Assembly: GCA_028554755.1 (NCBI GenBank)
Contig: JAPTOF010000004.1
Span: 2,714,501-2,778,500 of the forward strand
Reading direction: 5' to 3'
Origin: Cordia subcordata
Taxonomy: Eukaryota; Streptophyta; Magnoliopsida; Boraginales; Cordiaceae
DNA length: 64,000 nucleotides
Shown here piece by piece: positions 1 to 11,600 of the stretch. Both the position numbers and the translations under genes were made by a program. Under the pieces are notes generated by a model that was not told the origin of the DNA, did not search any database, and saw nothing but the letters and a program-made list of their open reading frames with translations. Positions within the stretch are counted from its first letter, which is position 1. Each line of letters opens with the position of its first letter.

Positions 1-142
1 TAATACAAAAGTCTTATTCCCTCAACTCTTTACTTCCGCTACTTTATTATTTGTTTTGCTAAGTCTTTTGTTCGTGATTTTCAGGCTGACTTAGCCACTT
101 TTGTTGTAGAAAAATGTCTAAATACCGCACGCATCGCTTAGG

Positions 143-421
143 TTAGGCTAAGGGCTTGACAAACGCTCCTCTAACTAGTGGCCCCATGTGTGGACTTTTA
201 GCTACCTTCATGCCCACTTGTCGTAATTTGATTGGCGTGCGTCTTCCGTAACGGCTCCGTAGGATGCTCTTCGGCAGCGGATATGGGTCCCGCTTTTTCT
301 GGGCATTTTGATAAGCTGCGCCGTAGAGGAGGGAAAAACCTTCAAAGCAAAGTAAAAGCACGGATATCAGACCCAAGAAACAGAAAAAGTAAAAGCTGAA
401 AAAATAAAAAGGAAAACTCAT
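143..421 (-). CDS. Possible small membrane-anchored protein, 92 aa (unrecognised)
   Basis: An ATG-started open frame of 92 codons on the minus strand. The first 35 residues are strongly hydrophobic and aromatic (Phe/Tyr/Leu), like a signal anchor or single membrane helix. The rest is basic (KKRDPYPLPKSILRSRYGRR) and Pro/Gly-containing, and it lies in a stretch of higher GC content than its surroundings, which argues mildly for coding. I do not recognise the family. No intron signals or clear TATA box were fixed; AT-rich TATTTATTTA lies upstream on the minus strand. It could equally be a chance ORF or a transposon scrap at the window edge. Confidence 0.25.
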   Translation of the reverse strand: MSFPFYFFSFYFFCFLGLISVLLLCFEGFSLLYGAAYQNAQKKRDPYPLPKSILRSRYGRRTPIKLRQVGMKVAKSPHMGPLVRGAFVKPLA

Positions 422-544
422 CGTACCAACCTAAACAAATAAATAAATGCGAGAATTCTATAATTTTGATCCTATTGGTTATATGAAATATTTATTTAGT
501 TTTTATTATTTTAAAAGTAATTTATTTATTTTTAATATTTATTC

Positions 545-790
545 AAAAATAATTTGATCTTTATTATTTTAAAAATGACCCATCTAATTTTAATGTTTGT
601 AAAAATTATCAATTTCATCCTTATTAATTAGTCACTTGACCATTATATGACCGAGTTAAATGGAACCAGTTAAGTCATTTTTTGTAAATGCTGGGATCAA
701 ATTAGTTACTTTTAAAATAATAGGGATCGAAATGATACTTTTAAAATACATTAAAAATCAAATTTACACTTTCTGTAAATAATAGGGACT
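545..790. repeat. Foldback MITE-like repeat
   Basis: The left arm (TTTGATCTTTATTATTTTAA, followed by the words AATTATCAATTTCATCC) and the right arm (words GGGATCAAATTAGTTAC and GGGATCGAAATGATAC) are imperfect reverse complements around a short core near 640-680. This GGGATCAAATT / AATTTGATC word pattern is common in dispersed plant repeats. No target duplication was identified, so the exact ends are approximate. Confidence 0.45.
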
Positions 791-1468
791 ATTTTTAGAA
801 TTTGTTCCAAGTAAAATTTAATGATAATAAATTATTTATTACTTTATTATAAATTGTTACTTCTTATTTTATTCATTCAAAAAGGAGCTTAAATACAAAT
901 TTTCAAACAAAAATAGACATGTTTACTCATATGGAAGTTTATAATATCATATGTAACATACCCAAGAGGCATATCTAGAAATTATACATGACAATTATGC
1001 ATCAGCTAAACTGTCAACAAATTACTATAGTGGTATAAAAAGGGCATTTTAAGTTTAACCTTCAATTGCCTCATGGTTTCGTATAAGAAAAGTCAAATGC
1101 TAATTAAATAAAAGATAAATTTTCTAGCAAATGATTGAGGTGTTTGGATGTTAGCTCTTCCTGTAAAGTATCACCCGATCAATGCCATAAACATAACAAT
1201 CCCATGGATTACAATTTTCAGAAACAAATAAAGATAATATCACGTATTATATATGTCATTTTTTTGTATAAGAAAAATTTATTTGACGGAATTCGATCAC
1301 TAATTAATAAATTCAAATGAAAGGATCAGTCACACAACTTAATCATCAGCTAATAAAATACTATGCATCTCATGGTTATGGTAAAATTAATTAATTCTTA
1401 TACAAATTGTTTAGCAACTCATGTACTTAATCAGCCTTTCGGCTTCGACACATTGTTTCATTTTCTAT
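791..1468. other. AT-rich intergenic stretch
   Basis: No gene, RNA or clear repeat is supported here. Short ORFs in the stretch lack coding character. Confidence 0.6.
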
Positions 1469-1899
1469 TAGAGGTGAGGATTATTTGGTTATAACTTATT
1501 TTTATATTCGATTTTATTATTAAAAATGAAAAAGTTCGGTTATTCTTCCAAAATTTCGGTTCATAACCGAATAGTTTATTTTTTATTAAAAAATATTTAG
1601 TTATTATTTTTTAAATTTATGTTCATATATGTTTATAAGTTTATATCATTCTTACATAATGTAAATTTTGATGATGAATATTTGAATTTAGTTATTATAA
1701 TCACAAAAAAAAATTGGTTATTTAAGTTTGTTTTGAATAATTTATGAATTTTTTAAGAACAATTCAGTTATTTTGGTTATAACCGAAACCGAACCAAAAA
1801 AATTCGATCAAATAATTTCGGTTAATAATATTATTCAATTCGGTTTCGGTTGGTAATTTTTAGCAATTCGAAAATTCGATTTCGGTATTCTCACCCCTA
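1469..1899. mobile_element. hAT-like MITE with TAGRGGTGAG ends
   Basis: The left end TAGAGGTGAGGAT and right end ATTCTCACCCCTA are inverted repeats with two mismatches. The interior is rich in CGGTT/AACCG words (TTCGGTT, ACCGAAACCGAACC, TTCGGTTTCGGTTGG), a style typical of plant non-autonomous hAT elements that begin with GGGGTG. The flanking 8-mers (TTTTCTAT and TTCTCCAG) do not match, so the target duplication has decayed or the ends are a few bases off. The related element at 37635-38382 has a better preserved duplication. Confidence 0.5.
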
Positions 1900-2486
1900 T
1901 TCTCCAGCGGCTCTTATCTCGCTTATGGTAAAGAATAGATAAAACGTGATAATTTTTAATAAATCGTTATTATACAACGATTTAGTTGTTGTAATAGCCA
2001 AAAAAAAAAAAAAAACCAAAAGAAGAAAAACGAAAGAAAGAAAAGATAATAAAAATTAAATAGAAAGCAAAAAAGAGAAGCGGTGTCTTAAAAGTCATAG
2101 TTGGATGCTCTGGCAAGCAATAAGACAAGACCACAAGCCATGTATTGGAACTAGTAAAAAGTAGTTTGAAAAATCAGCAGAAAATAAGCTGAAAAAAATA
2201 TTAGAAAGTAAAGGGCACACAAAAAAGAAAAAATATATATATGTACACAAGGTCCAAACGGTAGGGCCCACTTTGAAATCTGCAACGCAGACTGCAGCAT
2301 CACTTCTGATAGCAGTTTGTTTATTTTGGTTGTTTATGGTTTTCACCTTAGAACCACTGTACTATATTAAACTACTCCACTGTTGTCTCTTCACTCTCTC
2401 TTTCTCTCTCTAATCTCTGTCTTTCTGAAATACTAATAAAAATAAGAAACGAAAATGACACCAATAATCTAATCAAATGATGAGAT
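1900..2486. other. Upstream region of the WRKY gene
   Basis: AT-rich intergenic DNA with A-rich runs at 2000-2060. No other gene is supported; the minus-strand ORF at 2095-2346 has no recognisable content. The stretch probably holds distal promoter sequence. Confidence 0.5.
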
Positions 2487-2494
2487 TATAAATA
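2487..2494 (+). promoter_or_regulatory. Candidate TATA box of the WRKY gene
   Basis: TATAAATA lies about 630 bp before the WRKY start codon, just downstream of a CT-rich tract (2380-2425). A start site near 2520 would give a leader of about 600 nt, or about 310 nt if the predicted leader intron is removed. Confidence 0.4.
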
Positions 2495-2617
2495 ATAAAA
2501 AAATTGCAACTCTGTATTCTTTCGGGTGTTGTGTAAAACTTTTCTTTGGTGTAAGCAAAAGCAAAGTTTTCTCTTTCACAGAACGCCATTTCTCAAATCA
2601 TCCACTCCACCCCTTTC

Positions 2618-2674
2618 ATGGAGATTGAAGAAGAATCAGAGGGGTTTGAGTTTGGTGACAACAGACCACTTTAA
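2618..2674 (+). CDS. Upstream ORF in the WRKY leader, 18 codons
   Basis: An ATG-to-TAA frame of 18 codons in the predicted 5' leader of the WRKY gene. The peptide is acidic (Glu-rich near its start). It lies before a plausible leader intron (GT at 2699, AG at 2983-2984). Two further short uORFs follow at 2985-2996 (three codons) and 3012-3056 (14 codons, Lys-rich). A ribosome scanning from near 2520 would meet all three before the main ATG at 3115, so they may lower translation. Whether any peptide matters is unknown. Confidence 0.4.
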   Translation: MEIEEESEGFEFGDNRPL

Positions 2675-2698
2675 AGAAAACGTTGCCAACTAATAAAG

Positions 2699-2984
2699 GT
2701 CTGTTTTTTAAGCTGTATCTTTTGCTTTGGTTAATTTTTTTTTCCCTCTTAAAGCTTTGATTTTTACACCTAAAGTTCTGTTAGTCAAAGCAAATGTTAT
2801 CTACTTGTTGATTTTGCTTTTGGGTTTGACTTGTTTTGGACTATAGTTTACCACTCACTTGAATCTGATCTTCATTTTTTGTGTAGCTTTTTCTACCTTT
2901 CAAAGAACATTCTTTTATTGGTTTTTATGTTGTTCGACAAATGGGTTTTTATTTTCTGTGTGTGTATGTGCGTCTTTGTTCCAG
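2699..2984 (+). other. Predicted intron in the WRKY 5' leader
   Basis: Donor AAAG|GTCTG and acceptor TTGTTCCAG|ATGGG bracket a T-rich, ATG-poor 286-nt stretch typical of plant leader introns. This rests on splice-site appearance alone. Confidence 0.4.
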
Positions 2985-3114
2985 ATGGGTGCCTGAAGAT
3001 CTGTTGAGTTGATGTTTGCAAAAGGAAAAAGGAAAAAAGTCTGGCTTTGGTGGTGATTTGGGAATTAGGGTTTTTTTCCCTATTTTTTGGCTTTAATATT
3101 TTTTTAGGAGGTTA

Positions 3115-4974
3115 ATGGAGGAGATTGAGGAAGCTAACAGGGCTGCCGTGGAGAGTTGTCAGAGAGTGCTTAATTTATTAACACAGCAGACTAAAGATCA
3201 GAATCAGCATAGAAATGTAGTTTTAGAAACTGGTGAGGCTGTGTCCAACTTCAAGAAAGTTGTTTCTCTTTTGAACTCAACAGTGGGACATGCTAGGGTG
3301 AGAAAGGCCAAGAAAATTCAAACCCTTCTTCCTAAAAACATCCTTTTGGAAAATAATCCAATTAGTAGAAGTGATAACAAACCTAAAGCCATTCAGCTTC
3401 TTCAAATTAATTCCTTTGAGAATTCAGTTCAAGAATCAGGATCAAATGTGAAAAGCGGTCTGACATTCAGCAGTCCTTCACTGGAATTAAGTTCACATGG
3501 CAAGAATCCCATTCAAATTGCACAACAAATGCCCCCACAAAGTTTTAATTTCCTCCAACAACAGCAGCAGAGGTATCAAATTCAGCATCAGCAACAACTG
3601 AAACAGCAAGCTGAAGCTATGTTTTGTCGCAGCAATAGTGGCATTAGTCTCAACTTTGATAGCTCAACGTGCACACCTACAATGTCATCGACAAGGTCTT
3701 TTATCTCTTCGTTGAGTATTGATGGGAGTGTTTCTAATTTGGGTGGAACTTCCTTCCATTTGATTGGGGCGAGTCGCTCTGCAGATCAGGGCTCCTACCA
3801 ACACAAGAGAAGGTGTTCTGGCAGGGGAGAGGATGGAAGTGTGAAATGTGGAAGCAGTGGTAGATGCCACTGTTCAAAGAAGAGGTTGTTGTTTTCAGCA
3901 TTTTTTACCATTAAATTGATCCTTATCCTTGGTTTCTAAATTTAAATATCTTGTTTTGCATTTCCTTCTAAACAGGAAACACAGGGTGAAGAGATCGATC
4001 AAGGTACCTGCTATTAGTAACAAATTATCTGACATTCCCCCTGATGAGTACTCGTGGAGGAAGTATGGCCAGAAGCCTATCAAAGGTTCTCCTCACCCCA
4101 GGTACATTGGTCTCTACTCTGCTGAATACTCCTAGGCTGTAGGTATTTACTAGTAAATAAATTGCTCAAGATATTCTGCTGCATTTGACTGGTGATAGAA
4201 ATCTTGAAATGGCATTTGCATGATAATTGATTGCACCACAAACTTAGAAGTATCCATTAGGCCTTTGAGCTAACTCTTATCTTTTCTTATTCTTTGTTGC
4301 TTTGGCGTCCTCGTGTCTAAATTGTATGTACTTGTCTGTCCTGTTGCTAATTTTCCAATTGTTGAAGACATTTATGTGTGGAAGCCCTACTCTCATGTAC
4401 GGAGAGAAACATAAAAGAATTTCATTATTGAATTCTCTAGTAAGGACTGGATCTGGTCAGTTGCATTGGCTTGTTGGATTTCTGTTGATGCTCATTGCAC
4501 AAGGTCTTTATGGGAACAGCAGTTTATTGGGCTGTTGAATATTTTCTTGCAATTAGAAGAAACTCCTGATCAGTTTAATTACCTTGGTTTACATAGTTGT
4601 TTATAGCACACGATAAAAGAAGCATTTTGATTTTCATTTTGGTTCAGTCTATATCAGCATTATTCATTCTCTGTCCAAACAGAGAAAAATCAGATACACC
4701 TTTTGAGGGGTCTCTCTTTCATATAATGTTTCTCTATAATTATTAAAGGACAAAGCTTACACTATAATTATATACTCCAACTGAATTATGTAGTAGCCCA
4801 ACTAAGCCTTTATTTTGGGTCTTTTGCAGGGGATACTATAAATGTAGCAGTGTGAGAGGCTGCCCTGCAAGGAAACATGTTGAAAGGTGCCGGGAGGAGC
4901 CATCAATGTTGATTGTTACTTATGAAGGAGAACATAACCACGCGAGGATACCATCACAATCAGCAAATCCATGA
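3115..4974 (+). CDS. WRKY39: WRKY transcription factor, group IId (WRKY39/74/21 clade)
   Basis: Three exons: 3115-3884, 3976-4101 and 4830-4974, giving 346 aa. The first intron splits an Arg codon in the zinc-cluster region. The second splits the Arg of HPR|GYYKC, the conserved R-type WRKY intron. Domains in order: C-motif [11 protein letters not shown] (about residues 43-53, the calmodulin-binding motif of IId proteins), GHARVRK (HARF-like, with Val for Phe), a Gln-rich middle (about 148-166), the plant zinc cluster (about 230-265, CHCSKKRKHRVKR, likely also the nuclear signal), WRKYGQK at 284-290, and a zinc finger C304-x5-C310-x23-H334-x-H336. The protein should bind W-boxes in the nucleus and act in stress or defence transcription. 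The N-terminus ([15 protein letters not shown]) and the [15 protein letters not shown] finger place it in the WRKY21/39/74 clade; the exact orthologue within it is uncertain. The leader carries uORFs. The frame closes exactly across all exons. Confidence 0.95.
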
Positions 4975-7900
4975 AATTTCATCACATTGCATCGAAGTTG
5001 GATCCAAAACCCTTGCTACCGATCTTTCAGATTCTCTTTCCAGCTGGCATGAAGTGCTGCTGTATATACTTTGCCTGTGAAGCTTAATATACAGGGGGTG
5101 GATTTCTGGTACAGAAAATTAGTTTTTATGGAGCCATAGGATTGTAAACACCTCATAAGGTGCGTCGTCAGATTAGAGTATCTGTATTTAGGGTGGGGCT
5201 TTCTTTGAAGGATATCATGTTATCTTATAGGGTCTATATCTTTCAGGGTTAGGGCTTTTTCACAAGTACCATTGTGGTTACGATTTAAATCTAATCAATA
5301 GGATTTTAAGCCTTTCAAGGTTGTTTCCATGCATGACATGCAAAGGTTGTATCTTAGAGAGTTGGTTAAGTCACCAGCTTGAAACTTAAGAACATCGACA
5401 GCCTACCGGAAGTTGTGTTTCTGTTAGCTCTAGGCCTAAATATTTCCCACGCCTCTCCAATGTCTTTGTTGAGTGGGTGTTTAAAATGGAAGGTGAAGAA
5501 AGAAGTGAAGTTAACAGTTTAGAAACTAGAAAGAATTGAAAAAAGGAAACATACTAGTGTAAAATATCCTGATGTAATTGAGCAATTTTATCAACCTTTG
5601 GAAAATGAAATGGATTAGTTGTTTAAATGTAAGTGTTCTCACTGATGTCAGAAACCGAAAGACTTTGTTTCTTGCATGTCATTCTGCAATTTCAATGCCT
5701 AAGCTCTTTGAGCCAGCTTAGTGCCTTTTGTTCATTCAAGATGCCTTTCTGTACCAAAATGTTGACAGTGAAATAAGTTAAGCGCCCGGTTATTGGGTTT
5801 TTGATTTTATGTGTAGGAGTGTCGGTGTGGTTGGAAGTTCTCCTCGACATATGTGTAGGGATTCGGGAGCCCGTGGTTGTTAGAACTTAGAACTTAGGAT
5901 CTAACAATTTCTTAGGATTAAAACATGCTTTTCCCTTTTTAAGGATGTCTGTGAGTGATGATTCTTATGTTCCTACTGTTGTTAGCTATCTGCAAGGATA
6001 AAATCTCTCTCTCTCTCTCTCTCTCTCTCCTTTCTTGCTTCCCTTTTGGTTGTGTCTCTGAAGTAAGAATCTAAAGTTTGTTAAGCGGTTGCAAGGCCTT
6101 CATGGCTTCTTTCTGATGTTGGTTGCCTGGGAACTCTTTGTTGCTCGAGTCTTTTATCCAAGCTTGCTTAGTTGCCTGAATTTTGAAGCGATCGAGTTTT
6201 CCTGCTTTCTGCTGCACATATATGACAGTGCTACAATATTTGATTAATCGAGGTCTTCAATTTTAAAGATTTTCCATGAGGTTTTCTGGCAAATATAGAA
6301 TTCTTGTTGCTGGTTAAACAACACCACTAACCTTCTCTTGAAATTATTGTTGTTAAAATTGCCTGCTATTATATATCTTAGTGAAGGATGTTAATAACTA
6401 CCTTCTGCAGAAACTTGGCTAGAAAAAAGTGTTGTTTCTGTTTCTTGTCGCATCCGCTCTGTACCCAGTGAAAGGGAAATTTTCTGGATCATATCGCACT
6501 AGGACTTGAATTCCTTCGTAACGTTGTCATTGGACTGACAATGCAATTTGAAGAAAACTCGCTATTTAAGAGAATTTTATTGTCAAAATGATTTTGAAGT
6601 AGTCTTAGATTATTAGGCCCCTTGTGTAAAGCAAGTAATGTTGGGAATTTTTCATCATTTTCTGATGAAGAATAGTCTACTCGGAAGCGTATGTTCCCTC
6701 TCATTTCGCAATTTAAGCTTTTGATTCAAAAGTGTAGGCCTAAAAAGATGAAAAAGGTAACCTGATAACTAATTATGCCATGGTATGAACTGTCGACATG
6801 TATAAAATAAATACTTATGTTAATATCGGCTTACATTTGTCTAAGTTTTCGGAACAAAACAGATTTATCGGATTCCAGAAAGAGAAAAAGAGACACTTGA
6901 AGAAGAAATGCTTAATTTGAAAGCTTCGGACTTGGCATTTTATTTCCACATTTAATGAATTTGGATTCTCTTATAGTGTAATAGAAAATTCAAAAACAAT
7001 GAGTTTGTGACACAAATATGGTGAAATGATCTAACTAATTTATCGCCATTACTTTTTCAAAATATTAGGAAAGAATTTATATTGCGATTTGACTTTTGCG
7101 TGGTTCACACTTTAATTCGACGAAGACACATGATATTTTTTGTGTATTTGAGAGAAATGATGGTATACAAACTATTCCATACACATTAAGTGACAATCTA
7201 TGTAAATCATACAAAAGAGTACCAAAATATATTTAGACGAAACATGTACGCGAAATTAATGCGCATAAGCCATTTCTCTCTATGAACACAACACTCGTTT
7301 TTGGAGGTGGTAGTTTGGTATATCCGCTTCCGTTGGTACCGACACGAACTTCTGACCAAAAGGAGGAAAAAAGTGTATCTTAACACGAGACTTTGATACT
7401 CTCGTATTATTGTAATAGTTCAAATAAAATTCAATTATAATTGGCTAATATTGATAATACATTGTTATTATTTTCCTCATAAAAGTTTAAACTATTTGAT
7501 ATGTGAAATCGAAATTTATTAACACGAGCTCATGAAAAACACTACAAGCGGGTCATATCTGGCTACCTAAGTAGAAAATGGTCCCACATGATAATGGCCG
7601 GGAAATTTCCAAAAGTACCCGTGTGATTGGCGAATCAGAGACACGAGCATTCAAAGGAAAATTCAACAGCAGGACGGCACGTGAATCACAATGGCCAAGG
7701 ATCAATGTTTCACAATTCAAAGCATTAATTTCGACTAGGCCCCACCTCGATAAATGATAAAAATGACCAAACCCAAAATCCAAAATGCTGATTAATAATG
7801 ATTATCATAAATAATATGAACCATTTAAAATTTGTTAAATTATAATTATAACTTCACGATATTGTAATCGGATCCTCTTCCTTGCCAAGGACCTATTTAT

Positions 7901-8097
7901 TCCATCTATCCCAGAGTAAGATGCATATTTTATCACTTGAAAGTTAGATCTCAAGACATATCATTTCGTTTTAATTAAATAGGATCGAATTAAATTTACG
8001 CAAGACTATTAAATGTTTAAATCATATGGGCAATACACACAACGATAATTATAAGCAAGCATATCGAGCAAAAACTTGAACCCCAAAGGTGTACACT
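4975..8097. other. WRKY 3' region and intergenic DNA
   Basis: The proximal few hundred bases are probably the WRKY 3' UTR. The remainder shows no supported gene; the ORFs at 6489-6704 and 7553-7783 on the minus strand lack family features. It contains a (CT)n microsatellite at about 6006-6029. Confidence 0.5.
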
Positions 8098-8117
8098 ATA
8101 TATATATATATATATAG
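8098..8117. repeat. (AT)n microsatellite
   Basis: An uninterrupted alternating TA tract downstream of the ERF gene, within ACTATATA...TATAGTG. Confidence 0.8.
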
Positions 8118-8290
8118 TGAAAAGCTAACAACATCATAATTTTTTAAGTGTTAATTTTGCTGTACACACTAAGCTAATCTTAACCTAAGCAAAAAAGTAA
8201 TAGCAGTGATATAATCCACTTGTGGCATGTGGGACGAACACGTAATTATTCAGCGGCGCACTCATTTTCCTCCGGCGACTAACCGGCCGA

Positions 8291-8812
8291 TCAAAAGAGC
8301 GGCGCCGGCAAGTTGAGGTCAAACGAAAAAGGCTTCTTCTCAGCTTTAACTATCATATTCTGTTTCTCTTGCTCATTCATCATTAACCCTACGGTCTCTA
8401 TCTTATATCCACTGTATCCCAGCTTCACCGGAGGAGCCTCGCCGGAGGCAAAGAACGCAGGGGAGCACCACGACGACGGGAGCCTCTCGGAGCACAGTTT
8501 TTGTACCAAAGAAGGCACCGCCACCGGTTGCAGAGGAGGAAGAGGCATAGTCGCGAGGCCACCATGGCCGAAGTTAGTCTTGGCTTTAGGACCGCGGAGG
8601 CTTCTGGCAGCCTCGTCGTACGCCAGAGCCGCCTCCTCCGCCGTGTCGAATGTGCCGAGCCACCGCCTCGTCTTCTTCCACGGATCGCGTATCTCGGCCG
8701 CGTACCGCCCCCACGGGCGCTTCCGCACTCCACGGAAGTGAGTTGTTTTTACTCCGCCGTGCTCCGCCGCAGCGCCGTCGTGAGTGGTGGAGCTCTTCCT
8801 CATGTTGATCAT
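8291..8812 (-). CDS. ERF-type AP2 transcriptional repressor with EAR motif
   Basis: Intronless minus-strand gene of 173 aa, counted from the first ATG at 8812. A second ATG at 8803 has an A at -3 and would give 170 aa. The open frame runs on upstream to 8857 without another ATG, and the TATA box sits too close for a more distal start. Residues about 25-82 form one AP2/ERF domain ([38 protein letters not shown]), predicted to bind GCC-box DNA. The protein ends in [10 protein letters not shown], an EAR repression motif of the DLNxxP type, which marks ERF group VIII (ERF3/4/7-12 class) repressors that recruit TOPLESS or SAP18 co-repressors. Its short length resembles the ERF9/ERF12 branch. One oddity: KKTRRWLG carries Arg where most family members have Val or Ile. 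The gene is much more GC-rich than its surroundings. Confidence 0.93.
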   Translation of the reverse strand: MINMRKSSTTHDGAAAEHGGVKTTHFRGVRKRPWGRYAAEIRDPWKKTRRWLGTFDTAEEAALAYDEAARSLRGPKAKTNFGHGGLATMPLPPLQPVAVPSLVQKLCSERLPSSWCSPAFFASGEAPPVKLGYSGYKIETVGLMMNEQEKQNMIVKAEKKPFSFDLNLPAPLF

Positions 8813-8869
8813 TAATTGAAAAGGAGGAAAAAATGTCTGAGTTGAGGTGGTACACAATTGATAGGGTTT

Positions 8870-8877
8870 TATTTATA
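8870..8877 (-). promoter_or_regulatory. TATA box of the ERF gene
   Basis: TATAAATA on the minus strand, 58 bp before the ATG at 8812. A start site about 30 bp downstream leaves a leader of roughly 30 nt and supports the 8812 or 8803 ATG over any upstream start. Confidence 0.65.
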
Positions 8878-10979
8878 GCTGCTCGCTGATAGCCGACAGC
8901 TTTTTGATTTTGATTATTTTTTAATTTTTTAATTTTTAGTTTGTTTTATTTAATCGACTTTTACCGCAGAATGGTAAATGGTGAATGTGGCGCATTCAAT
9001 GGAAACGTGTAATGAGAGATTGTAGTAGATGGAGTCTTTTGTCTCTTTACTAGTGTCATTATTGTACCCTTGTCCTCATGCATACGAGCAATGTAATCTT
9101 TTTTTTTTTTTTTTTCCTTAAAAACTAGTTTTGAAACATTTGACGGTAACTAAAAATTTAAAAATATTTATAACTAAAACCTTTAAATTTAATTTTCAAG
9201 ATCTCCAACTACAATAAATTGTTTCTAATTGTTCTATTTCACTTTTAAGACTATATTATAAGTATTTTAATAGTGTGATGTTACAATAATAAGTGACAAG
9301 ATGTATGTCGCATTTCAATAATATTTCACGAAACATAAATTTAATGATCATGCATGGCAGTACCATAATAGATTGGCTAATTTAAGATTACAAGCTTGCT
9401 CTATATTAGACAAATGAATCATTCTTGCCGTTATGAGCACTTGAATGAATGCCTCATTCTTGACGACCATGATTAGCTAATTAAAAGCAAATCCACGTGT
9501 AGTATGTTTTACAATTTTTAGCTTTTGGTCATTTGTCAGTATCTTAAACACTACGTGAAAATCGAAAGAATCTTAAAATATTTTCAAGGGTTAGGTACGA
9601 TGATAAAGTGGCAATTTGTTGATTTTTTTATTGGCCAAAAACGAATATGATAGTAGATTATTATACCATAGAATTTATATTTTAGGAGTATATGTCACGT
9701 AATGTTAGTTAGTGCCAGTTTTTTATTTTTTATTTTATTATTTTTGTAATAATTAGTTTAAAACTCTAAAAAAAGATCAAATATAATTTTTTTAAAAAAT
9801 TATAAACTTAAGTTTCTTAAGAAAACTCTTTGTGTAAAAGTTGTTAAAAATATTTTTTTTAAAAAATTAATCTAAACGAACTCCTTAGCAATTTGTCATT
9901 TAAAAAAAACTTACAAAATCATATACTTGCATTTATTTTATTTTTCCTGTTCTTTTGGGTCTGAAATGTTATGAGCCAAGTAGGTGTAATGAGAAACCTC
10001 AAGCACAAAGACTGTCACCGCGGCGGCTAAAAAATAATTAAATGCAACGGCGGCGCATGGGGGTGGGCACAGGCCCCACATAAGTCGTGGGAGTGGGTCA
10101 ACTTCACTTTAAATTGGTGAGGCAATTACGGACGAGGCACGTGGACTTCTGCAGCCCACCCTATTTCACTCGAATCTGACAAAAACAAAAAGGCACATTG
10201 ACTAGCAAATCTAGCTTGACCACACCGCATCATTAAGTTAGTCTAGTTTCTCGGATTTTTTTTTTTTACCCAATTTTTTATGGGAAATGGTCAAAAAATA
10301 CTTAGCCAAAAATAACCAAAATACTTTTAAAGAAGACAAAAAAATTTTTTATCCTGAGTTATAATTGTTTATTTACATTCTCTGCCTTTGTTACAGTAAT
10401 ACTCTCTCTTCTCATTTCTCTCTCTTCTTATTACAATTCTTTTTCTCTTATTATTATCTCTTTCTCTTTTTTCATTTCTCTCTCTTAAACCAAGACATTA
10501 CTTTCCCTCTCTCTCTCTCTCCCCCCCCCCTCCCTCTAAAAAATTACTTGTCAAATAGAAGTAAATTCATATAATCATCTACAATGTATCATTTTCTTTT
10601 ACATTATAATATTATTACGATCGTAATTTAAGTTTATAAAATAATATAATTATAACAGATTGTTTATTTTATAATTGTTATATTATTATTTTACTACAAG
10701 AAAATTTTATATGTGATATTTTTAGAAAATGGTTATTTAGGTAGATAAACAGATCAAGATATTGTAGACCATTTTCTATCCATTTTACATGTAAGACTCA
10801 AAATTGATTTTTTTTATTTTTAAATCATAAAACACAAAGTCTGTGGCACATTAGTGAGATGGAGAACAATAAGTGGCTAAAAGTACTTTTTCTTTGGTAA
10901 AGAAATATAATAAAGGAAAAAAAACATATTAGGATAAGGCAGAAAAAAGACATAAAGTATATAATAGAAAAAAATTCAT
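8878..10979. other. AT-rich intergenic stretch
   Basis: No gene is supported. It holds poly-T at about 9099-9115, a CT/C-rich simple tract at about 10506-10540, and long A/T runs. The plus-strand ORF at 10365-10574 is only a translation of CT-rich simple sequence. Confidence 0.6.
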
Positions 10980-11600
10980 TTTAATAATTAATCATATAAG
11001 TTATAACATTATTTCATTAAAAGTAAAATTTAATAATTACAATGCAACCATATGTATTACTAAATATATGATCGATTTTCTTATTTTTCAAAAATGAGTC
11101 TTCATTACTTATAAATCATAAACACTGTTAACACAGTTCACTTGTTGGGGCAAACTATGACAATAACCAAAAGATTCACATTTTCTTTCACTTCTCTCTA
11201 AAAATTCTTTATTTTTTTAAAATCACAATAATATTATGTGGTTAAAAACAAAATTTAACAAATAACCATGTACACTAGTTTTATTAAATGAGTAATCCTT
11301 AGTTATATAAGATAAACATTGAAACTTTAACATGATTCATCAACTAAACCAAAACAAATATAATAATTTAAAACTTCACATTTCTTTACTTACCTCTATC
11401 AATTTTTCTAATTTTTTCTTTCTCTTGAATCATAATAATATTATTTAGTTAATAATAAAATTTTAATAACTAACCACATAAATCAATAATGATCTATTTC
11501 TAATTTTATAAAAGAATGATTCTCCCTTACTTATAGATAAAAAAATAGTGAAATTTTAACATGATTAATAATAAAAAAATATTTTAATTTTGTATTTAAC
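10980..11600. repeat. Three diverged tandem units of about 210-225 bp
   Basis: The blocks starting near 11000, 11225 and 11432 share the same order of words: an ATAATATTAT-TTAGTTA-type word, AAAATTTAATAA(C/T)TA, CATRT, GATCTATTT or TTTTATTAAA, TTACTTATA, then TTTAACATGATT. They are well diverged. No coding content is visible. Confidence 0.4.

Noticed and set aside
8313..8815. Long ORFs opposite and beside the ERF gene
   Set aside because: They are shadows of the GC-rich ERF coding sequence; only the minus-strand frame with AP2 and EAR motifs is coherent.
8813..8857. ERF start at 8857
   Set aside because: The codon there is TTG, and it lies too close to the TATA box; the first ATG is at 8812.
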